A stretch of 9,365 nt of DNA, taken from Burkholderiales bacterium (GTDB lineage: Bacteria; Pseudomonadota; Gammaproteobacteria; Burkholderiales; SG8-39). This document shows, piece by piece, positions 1-5,149 of this stretch. The notes beneath the pieces were generated by a model. The model was not told where the DNA came from. It ran no database searches and saw only the letters and a program-made list of their open reading frames with translations. A program made the position numbers and the translations under genes. The stretch spans positions 1-9,365 of the forward strand of contig JADGRR010000081.1 in the NCBI GenBank assembly GCA_017880745.1, read 5' to 3'. Position 1 is the stretch's first letter. Each line of letters begins with the position of its first letter.

Positions 1-328
1 TGAAGTAGGCCATGCGCACCAGGGCGCGCCCGGGAATCCGGCCGTTGACCCACAGCGCCATGGTGATGGCGATCACGATGCTCGCCGGCACGGTGCCGAC
101 GGCGAACCAGACGTTGTTCTTGAGCACCTTCCAGAACACCGGGTCGGCCGCCATCGCGGCGTAGTTGTCTAGTCCGACGAACTTGCTCGGATAAAGCGCG
201 CTCGCCGGCGAGTAGAAACTCTGTGCGAGCGAGGCGACCGCGGGGTAATGGGTGAAGGCGACCAGCAGCACCGCGGCCGGCAGCAGGAGCAGCCAGCCGT
301 AGACGTGGACCAGGAGCGTGCGGTGCAT
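1..328 (-). CDS. ugpA: ABC transporter permease, UgpA-like (CUT1 family), N-terminal part only
   Basis: This is the first inner-membrane permease of a binding-protein-dependent importer. About 109 codons are visible, read from ATG at 328 to the left edge, so the C-terminal two thirds, including the EAA loop that docks the ATPase, lie outside. A first membrane segment is visible at about residues 10-30 (GWLLLLPAAVLLVAF), followed by the family-typical SFYSP...FVGLDNY stretch at about 38-56. A second membrane segment spans about residues 73-93. This layout matches E. coli UgpA and other CUT1 sugar permeases. It lies 45 bases after the binding-protein stop in the same direction, so it is probably co-transcribed. 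No strong ribosome site precedes the ATG; the short GC-rich gap suggests coupling or reliance on upstream translation. UgpA is preferred because the binding protein next door resembles UgpB, but a generic sugar permease cannot be excluded. Confidence 0.82.
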   Translation of the reverse strand, partial: MHRTLLVHVYGWLLLLPAAVLLVAFTHYPAVASLAQSFYSPASALYPSKFVGLDNYAAMAADPVFWKVLKNNVWFAVGTVPASIVIAITMALWVNGRIPGRALVRMAYF

Positions 329-373
329 TGAGAAACCAGCCGCGCCGGCTTGCCGCGGCCGCGCGCGGGTGGA

Positions 374-1693
374 TTAGTTCGCCGAGCGGTAGCGGCGCAG
401 CAGCGGATCGGCCTGCGCCTGCGCCGCCTTCAGCGCCGCATCCGGCGTGGCCTTGTCGGTGAGCACCGACTGGATCGCGTCATCGAGCAGCTTGCGCACG
501 CGCCCGGTCTGGAAGGTCGAGAGCTCGGCCGTGGCAAACGGCAGCTGGTCGCGCGCCACCAGCGCGTAGGGGAAGCCCGTCGCGTAGTCCTTCATGGTCT
601 TGGTGTCGTAGGCCGACTGCGAGGTGGCGAGGTAACCCGTGCCGATGCTCCATTTCGCCGCCTGCTCCGGCGCCGTGAGGTAGCGGATCAGCTTCATCGC
701 CGCAACCCGCTCTTCGGGCGTGGTCTTCTTGAAGATGTAGAAGTTGCCGCCGCCGGTGGGCGAGCCGCGCCGCTTCGCGGCCGGCAGCATGCTCACGCCG
801 AAATCGAACTTGGCGGCGTCCTTGACCGCAGTCAGGTTGCCGGTGGTGTGCCACATGATGGCGGTCTTGCCGTCGAGGAAGTCGGCGCGCAGCGTGCCCC
901 ATTCGACCGTGCCCTTGGGCATGACGTTATACTTGTGGCTGAGGTCGTACCAGTACTGCAGCGACTGGATCACCGCCGGATTGTCGTAATAGGTCCGGTC
1001 GCCATTGGGGTTCATCAGCACCTGCCCGTTTTGCATCGCGAACGCCTGGAACATCCAGTAGGCGTAGCCGGTCGACGGAACCATCACGCCCCAGCGCTGC
1101 ACCTGGCCGGCGGCGTCGCGCTTGACCAGTTTCTTGCTCATTTCGGCCATTTCCGTCCAGTTTGACGGCGGCTTGTTCGGATCGAGCCCGGCTTCCCGGA
1201 ACGCGTCCTTGTTGTGGTACATGACGATGGTAGAGCGCTGGAACGGGATGCCGTAGACCTTGCCCTTGAAGGTGCCGTTCGACATCAGACCCGGGTAGAA
1301 ACTCTTCAGCCACGCCTTTTCCTCGGCGGTCTTGGCGATGTCGTCGAAGGCGACGATGGCGTCCTGCTCGATGAGTTCGTAGATGTCGATCGAGAACAGC
1401 ACCGAAAGCTGCGCCGGCTTGCCGCTCTTCAGCGCGGCGAGCGCCTTGATGCGCGCGTCGTCGTAGTTGCCGGCGTAGATGGCATTGACCTTGATGTCCG
1501 GGTTCTCCTTCTGGAATCCGGCGACCAGGTCGTCGACCAGCTTGGTGAGCGCCCCGCCGACCGCGATCGGATAGTACATGTTCAACTCGACCGGCCCGGC
1601 CGCGCCGGCCGGCCCGGCGCACAACAGGCCCAATACCGCGGCCATGGACATCATGAAACGAGTGACAACGTGCTTCACGGAAAAGCCCCCCAT
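374..1693 (-). CDS. ugpB: Periplasmic substrate-binding protein, UgpB-like (sn-glycerol-3-phosphate or related)
   Basis: This solute-binding protein captures substrate in the periplasm and delivers it to the permeases. It is 439 residues from the ATG, close to the 438 of E. coli UgpB. A signal peptide is visible: basic start (VKHVVTRF), hydrophobic core (MMSMAAVLGLLCAG) and an AGAA cleavage region near residue 32. The Cys in LLCAG lacks a proper lipobox, so a soluble protein is expected. Family segments recall E. coli UgpB: STIVMYHNKDAFREAGLDP, AKFDFGVSMLP, a GGGNFYIF patch, GTGYLATSQSAYD and the C-terminal RVRKLLDDAIQSVLTDKATP. The start is uncertain: a GTG at 1678 (residue 6) gives a cleaner signal peptide, has a G-rich run just upstream, and avoids a hairpin ending 5 bases from the ATG. 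The gene sits between the ATPase and permease genes. Glycerol-3-phosphate is the favoured cargo, but binding residues were not verified and a sugar is possible. Confidence 0.88.
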   Translation of the reverse strand: MGGFSVKHVVTRFMMSMAAVLGLLCAGPAGAAGPVELNMYYPIAVGGALTKLVDDLVAGFQKENPDIKVNAIYAGNYDDARIKALAALKSGKPAQLSVLFSIDIYELIEQDAIVAFDDIAKTAEEKAWLKSFYPGLMSNGTFKGKVYGIPFQRSTIVMYHNKDAFREAGLDPNKPPSNWTEMAEMSKKLVKRDAAGQVQRWGVMVPSTGYAYWMFQAFAMQNGQVLMNPNGDRTYYDNPAVIQSLQYWYDLSHKYNVMPKGTVEWGTLRADFLDGKTAIMWHTTGNLTAVKDAAKFDFGVSMLPAAKRRGSPTGGGNFYIFKKTTPEERVAAMKLIRYLTAPEQAAKWSIGTGYLATSQSAYDTKTMKDYATGFPYALVARDQLPFATAELSTFQTGRVRKLLDDAIQSVLTDKATPDAALKAAQAQADPLLRRYRSAN

Positions 1694-1698
1694 TTGCA

Positions 1699-1718
1699 GC
1701 GCCGGTAACGGCCGGCGC
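1699..1718 (-). promoter_or_regulatory. Hairpin with perfect 7-bp stem just before the ugpB-like start
   Basis: The arms GCGCCGG (1699-1705) and CCGGCGC (1712-1718) are exact complements around a 6-base loop. In the minus-strand transcript the stem ends 5 bases before the ATG at 1693 and about 20 bases before the GTG at 1678. No U-run follows, so it does not look like an intrinsic terminator. It could protect or process the mRNA between the ATPase and binding-protein genes, allowing more binding protein to be made, which is common in such operons. Its closeness to the ATG favours the GTG as the real start. Confidence 0.45.
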
Positions 1719-1787
1719 GACCGATATTCATTCGCGGTGGAAGCATGCAGCGTTTCGCCTGCACCGGCACATTTGACGCCATAATCA

Positions 1788-1799
1788 TTGCAGCTGCAA
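1788..1799. promoter_or_regulatory. Perfect 12-bp palindrome TTGCAGCTGCAA, possible operator
   Basis: TTGCAGCTGCAA equals its own reverse complement. It lies in the 114-base gap between the ATPase and binding-protein genes, 9 bases before the end of that gap. The half-site TTGCA resembles those used by LacI/GalR-family repressors, though their usual centre is CG rather than GC. It may mark an internal, separately controlled promoter for the binding protein. No convincing -35/-10 pair was identified beside it. Confidence 0.3.
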
Positions 1800-1807
1800 G
1801 CACGGCG

Positions 1808-2890
1808 CTAGACCTGCTCCGTCGTGATCGCTTCGCGCCCCTCCATGCGGCTGCCGGATTGTGTGTCGAAGACGTGCGCGTCGCGACTGCGCCAGCCGAG
1901 GTGCACCGGTTGCTCCGCATCGACGCGCACGCGCCCGGCCACGCGCACCAGCAAGGATTGTGCCCCGATGCGCGCGGTGACGATGGTGTCGGCGCCCAGA
2001 TATTCGGCATTGACCAGGCGCGCCGGCACGCCTGCGGTTCCGGAGAAGCGGATGTCCTCCGGGCGCACACCCAGCGTGAGCCCCGCCCCGCTGCCATGCA
2101 GGACGGCCCTGCCGTCGCCGCCCGCAATTGCCGCTCCTCCGGCGCCATCGACGAGTTCGAGCAGGTTCATCGGCGGCGTGCCGATGAATCCGGCGGCAAA
2201 GGTCGACACCGGCCGCGAGTAGAGTTCGTCGGGCTCCCCTTCCTGCTCGATGCGCCCGTCGCGCATGAGGATGATGTGGTCCGCCATGCTCATCGCCTCG
2301 ACCTGATCGTGCGTGACATAGACGACGGTCATCCCCAGGCGGCGCTGCAGCGAATGGATTTCAATGCGCATGTCGTGGCGCAGACGTGCATCCAGGTTTG
2401 AAAGCGGCTCGTCCATCAGGCAGATCGGGTGCTCCGCAATAATGGCGCGGGCCAGGGCGACACGCTGGCGCTGCCCGCCTGAGAGTTGCGCCGGCTTGCG
2501 CTCCAGCAAGTCGGCCAAGCCGACCAGAGCGGCGACGCGGCTCAAGCGCTCGCGGCGCGCGGCCGGGTCGACGCGGCGCACCTTCAGGCCGAAGACGATG
2601 TTCTCGGCCACGGAGAGGTGCGGAAACAGCGCATAGGACTGGAACACCATGGAAAGCCGGCGCGACGACGGAGGCAGCGCGGTCACGTCGGCTGCATGAA
2701 TGAGTATCCTGCCTGAGGTGACTTCCTCGAGACCGGCGATCAGGCGCAAGGTCGTCGATTTGCCGCAGCCGGAAGGGCCGAGCAGGACCACGAAGCGGTG
2801 CGGCGGAACCTCGAAACTGATGTCGTCGACGGCGCGGGTGGCGCCCCAATGCTTGGAGACACGTTCAAGGGCGATTTCGGCGGTCGCCAC
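1808..2890 (-). CDS. ugpC: ABC importer ATPase, UgpC/MsmX-like with C-terminal TOBE domain
   Basis: This cytoplasmic ATPase powers the importer. It is 360 residues, close to E. coli UgpC (356). All nucleotide-binding motifs are intact: Walker A GPSGCGKST (38-46), Q-loop Gln84 in MVFQSYALFP, signature LSGGQ (136-140), Walker B ICLMDEP (156-162) with Glu161, D-loop SNLD (164-167) and switch His194 in YVTHDQ. Residues about 235-345 form the TOBE/MOI regulatory extension typical of sugar and glycerol-3-phosphate importers, including GVRPEDI (274-280). The start is a GTG at 2888-2890, supported by GGAG (2897-2900) six bases upstream and by MATAEIALERVSK being a normal family N-terminus. It is the first gene of the block, unlike E. 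coli ugpBAECQ, where the ATPase comes fourth. Such ATPases are often shared among several importers, so the ugpC name rests partly on its neighbours. Confidence 0.9.
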   Translation of the reverse strand: MATAEIALERVSKHWGATRAVDDISFEVPPHRFVVLLGPSGCGKSTTLRLIAGLEEVTSGRILIHAADVTALPPSSRRLSMVFQSYALFPHLSVAENIVFGLKVRRVDPAARRERLSRVAALVGLADLLERKPAQLSGGQRQRVALARAIIAEHPICLMDEPLSNLDARLRHDMRIEIHSLQRRLGMTVVYVTHDQVEAMSMADHIILMRDGRIEQEGEPDELYSRPVSTFAAGFIGTPPMNLLELVDGAGGAAIAGGDGRAVLHGSGAGLTLGVRPEDIRFSGTAGVPARLVNAEYLGADTIVTARIGAQSLLVRVAGRVRVDAEQPVHLGWRSRDAHVFDTQSGSRMEGREAITTEQV

Positions 2891-2896
2891 CTAGTT

Positions 2897-2900
2897 CTCC
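2897..2900 (-). promoter_or_regulatory. Ribosome-binding site of the ugpC-like gene (fixes a GTG start)
   Basis: On the minus strand GGAG lies six bases before the GTG at 2890. A small stem, CGCT/AGCG around a 4-base loop (2900-2911), overlaps the edge of this site and might modulate access. The site supports GTG over any internal start. Confidence 0.6.
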
Positions 2901-2966
2901 GCTACGCAGCGAACGATACCTGCCGCGCCGCTGCGCTCCCCGCACGCCGCGGGCCTGCGATTGTTC

Positions 2967-2983
2967 ATGTTCCGAAAGAACAT
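2967..2983. promoter_or_regulatory. 17-bp inverted repeat ATGTTC-N5-GAACAT, candidate operator upstream of ugpC
   Basis: The arms ATGTTC (2967-2972) and GAACAT (2978-2983) are perfect complements around CGAAA. A further TGTTC lies directly beside it at 2962-2966, so the element holds three copies of the same pentamer. It is 77-93 bases upstream of the ugpC-like GTG, where a promoter operator would be expected. The regulator is unknown. The spacing does not fit the LexA patterns I know (GTTC-N7-GTTC or GAAC-N4-GTTC). Confidence 0.4.
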
Positions 2984-3022
2984 TACGGACCCCACTCCTG
3001 CCAACGCCTTGGTATTGTTTTG

Positions 3023-3029
3023 ATGACAG
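3023..3029 (-). promoter_or_regulatory. Single Pho half-box CTGTCAT upstream of ugpC
   Basis: On the minus strand CTGTCAT matches one PhoB half-site exactly. The second half expected after a 4-base spacer reads ACAATAC and matches poorly. E. coli ugp belongs to the Pho regulon, so the position is suggestive, but a 7-base match can occur by chance. Confidence 0.2.
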
Positions 3030-3058
3030 CCGGATATTACGCGTTTTGGGACGGGCAA

Positions 3059-3077
3059 GCCCGCCACGGCCGCGGGC
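3059..3077. repeat. GC-rich inverted repeat in the divergent intergenic region
   Basis: GCCCGC (3059-3064) and GCGGGC (3072-3077) are exact complements around a 7-base loop. The left arm could instead pair with GGGC at 3053-3056. There is no T-run beside it, so it is not a clear terminator. It sits between the elements nearer ugpC and the FNR-type site and may simply reflect base composition. Confidence 0.2.
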
Positions 3078-3098
3078 AGATTCATCCGGCGGCATTGT

Positions 3099-3112
3099 TT
3101 GACTTTAATCAA
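3099..3112. promoter_or_regulatory. FNR/ANR-type binding site TTGAC-TTTA-ATCAA
   Basis: The sequence matches the FNR consensus TTGAT-N4-ATCAA at 9 of 10 defined positions (C for T at position 5). Its centre is 83 bases upstream of the ATG at 3189. If it works as a class II activator site centred near -41.5, transcription would start near 3147, leaving a leader of about 42 bases. That is a sensible geometry for the downstream pair. Its first bases also form a TTG that keeps the downstream frame open, but a binding site here argues against translation starting at 3099. Confidence 0.55.
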
Positions 3113-3188
3113 TCGCCGCCACCGCGGCAGCGGCATCATGGGTACGGACAGTACTGGCGCGGACTCCGGGGGCTCTCGAGACGGTCAC

Positions 3189-5147
3189 ATGAGCACAAAA
3201 CAGGAAATTATCGGCTCGCTCGGCGAGAAGCAGCTGCTCCTGCCAGACCTGGTGCAAAGCGGGCTGGCGGCGAACGACCGGGTGAAATATTTCTTCACCC
3301 TGCTGCAGCTGGCCAGGGAACAGTGCGAGCAGCCTGCGGCGAATCCGCCTGATCTGCAGCGCGAGCGCGAAGCGAGCGGCGTTTCCGATACCGAGTTCGA
3401 CGGCGTGATCGCAGCGAGCCGCGGCCTGCCGGGCGGCCGCTGCCGCATTCCCGGCGCGGCGGCGCTGCTCGGTCGCATCGGCACCTGCCTCGCCGAGATG
3501 CTGGCGCCGGTCGAATTGGCGCGGCAGCTCGGCATGGACAGCGGCGCGGACGAATATCGCAAGCGGGTGGCGAGTGCGACAAAGCTCATGCGCGGGGTGC
3601 GCAAGGACCTCGTGCCTGCTGCGCTGATTTCCGCCCTGACTTCGGGCGAGCGCAAGCAGGGCGATACTGCCCATTTGCTGGTCATGGACCTGCACAGGGC
3701 GCTCAACCAGCTGCAGGGGGAGTTGTCGCGCGAGAGCGTGGATGGCGCGCGCGTCTACGGCCTGCACGCCCCGGAAAAGGATCTGGTGCGTTCGTTCATG
3801 CGCGGCTTGAACTCAACCCAGGCGCTCAAACTCGACCACCCCGGACTCGGCACTACGGCCACCGTGAGCGGCAAGAAGCTGGTGCTGCAGAACGATATCG
3901 GCACCACCGATGCGCACGTGCTGGTGGTGCACGTCGAGGGCCTTGGCGCCACGGTCACCTATTCCGACGTGCATCTGGACCGGCTGTTGTTCTTCCAGAG
4001 CCTGTTCGAGAAATTCGCGGTCGAATGGGAGGAAACCCGCTCGCGCCGCGAGAGCGGGCTGAACGAGGGCGGCATCTACCACCTGTGCGTCGGGGGTTTC
4101 AAGGCGCGTGATCGCGAGCAGCTCGCGCAATACCTGGCATTCCTCGGTTCGCGCGTGGTGTTCCTGATCGACTGGAACCGCGCGCGCAAGCGCCTGCGCC
4201 CCTTTGTGCGCAAGCGCGACGGCATTGCGGTGCTCAAGTGGGCGGCGGACAACGGCTACGGCCACATGGCCTTCCTCAAGGTCGGCGGCGATACGCTGAT
4301 CTACGACGCGATGCAGTTTGCGATCAAGGGACCGCCGCGCTTCGGCGAGGACCTGCGCGACATGCTGGGCCGCGAGCGCGCGCTGGCGTTCCTGAAATTC
4401 GTGGTCCGCACCTGCGCCGAAGGCGTGCTGACGGCCAAGCCCGATTCGCTGATCCGCGACGAGGTGCGGGCCGAGCTGGCGAACTACTTCCACAGCGCCG
4501 AGCGCGACCTGTTCGAGCTCGCCTGCGAGCACGCGGCGCTGCTGGTCGAGCTCGCTTCCGCCGTGCGCGACGGCGTGCTGCAGCTGCAGCTTGCCAGCGC
4601 CAACGGCGGCCTCGCGCGCATTGCCGAGCGCGCCAAGGCCTGGGAGTCGGCCGCCGACAGCCTCCTGAACCAGGTGCGCGCCGCAGTCGACCATTCGGCC
4701 GGCGCGGTGTTTTTCAAGGAACTGCTCGAAGCTGCCGACGACGTCGCTGACAGCCTCGAAGAAGCGGCATTCCATTTCACCCTGTTCCCGCCTCGCACCG
4801 CGCCCGAGGATGCGCATGCGCGCCTGCGCGCGCTGGCCGACCTCTTGGTGGGCGGCGCGCAGGAATACCTGAAGGCGCTGACCACGGCGCGCTACGTGCG
4901 CCGCGGCGGCGACCGTGACGACATGCGCGATTTTCTCGAGGCGGTGCACCGTATTACCACCGTCGAGCACGAGAGCGACCAGGCGCAGCGCTCGATCAAG
5001 TCGGCGCTGCTCGCCTCCGAAAGCGATGCCCGCGGCCTGTTCGTGGTCGCCGAAGTCGCGCGCAATCTGGAGGAGGCCGCCGATGCGCTGATGCATAGCG
5101 GCATGGTGCTGCGCGACCATGTGATGGGCGCGGTGGTGGCGAGCTAG
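3189..5147 (+). CDS. Fusion protein: unrecognised N-terminal region plus DUF47/PhoU-related domain
   Basis: The protein is 652 residues from the ATG at 3189. Residues about 436-650 are a helical-bundle domain of the DUF47 (PhoU-related, phosphate transport regulator) type. It has two acidic repeat motifs: EAADDVADSLEEAA (514-527), then VEHESDQ (592-598) with EVARNLEEAAD (622-632). In PhoU relatives such acidic motifs bind metal clusters and the proteins act in phosphate sensing. DUF47 proteins are usually only about 200-220 residues, so the roughly 430-residue N-terminal part is unusual. I do not recognise it. Residues 1-205 look largely helical; about 215-435 look alpha/beta, with strands such as DAHVLVVHVEGLGATVTY and SRVVFLIDWN. 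There is no signal peptide or membrane segment, so it should be cytoplasmic. The frame stays open upstream (TTG 3099, ATG 3138), but 3189 is preferred because an FNR-type site occupies 3099-3112. It ends 2 bases before the dikinase-like gene. Regulator, acceptor or partner roles are inference. Confidence 0.8.
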   Translation: MSTKQEIIGSLGEKQLLLPDLVQSGLAANDRVKYFFTLLQLAREQCEQPAANPPDLQREREASGVSDTEFDGVIAASRGLPGGRCRIPGAAALLGRIGTCLAEMLAPVELARQLGMDSGADEYRKRVASATKLMRGVRKDLVPAALISALTSGERKQGDTAHLLVMDLHRALNQLQGELSRESVDGARVYGLHAPEKDLVRSFMRGLNSTQALKLDHPGLGTTATVSGKKLVLQNDIGTTDAHVLVVHVEGLGATVTYSDVHLDRLLFFQSLFEKFAVEWEETRSRRESGLNEGGIYHLCVGGFKARDREQLAQYLAFLGSRVVFLIDWNRARKRLRPFVRKRDGIAVLKWAADNGYGHMAFLKVGGDTLIYDAMQFAIKGPPRFGEDLRDMLGRERALAFLKFVVRTCAEGVLTAKPDSLIRDEVRAELANYFHSAERDLFELACEHAALLVELASAVRDGVLQLQLASANGGLARIAERAKAWESAADSLLNQVRAAVDHSAGAVFFKELLEAADDVADSLEEAAFHFTLFPPRTAPEDAHARLRALADLLVGGAQEYLKALTTARYVRRGGDRDDMRDFLEAVHRITTVEHESDQAQRSIKSALLASESDARGLFVVAEVARNLEEAADALMHSGMVLRDHVMGAVVAS

Positions 5148-5149
5148 TC

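Noticed and set aside
350..1165. 271-codon plus-strand open frame opposite the binding-protein gene
   Set aside because: It is Arg/Gly/Ala-rich without domain signs and antisense to a clear UgpB-like protein.
2967..2983. LexA (SOS) box
   Set aside because: GTTC-N5-GAAC does not fit the known LexA patterns CTGT-N8-ACAG, GAAC-N4-GTTC or GTTC-N7-GTTC.
3011..3030. Sigma-54 promoter (-24/-12) or standard -35/-10 for ugpC
   Set aside because: TTGGCA occurs on the minus strand but without a TGC at the required distance, and the TAATAT and TAATGT candidates have -35 partners only 13 bases away.
3099..3188. Upstream extension of the DUF47-fusion protein (TTG 3099 or ATG 3138)
   Set aside because: The added residues are Gly/Ser/Asp/Arg-rich and unlike the rest, neither start has a clear ribosome site, and the TTG lies inside the FNR-type site.
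3813..5120. 435-codon open frame on the minus strand opposite the DUF47-fusion gene
   Set aside because: It is a shadow produced by GC-rich third positions. The plus-strand frame has recognisable DUF47 motifs and the minus product is a low-complexity His/Arg/Gly-rich protein with no family pattern.
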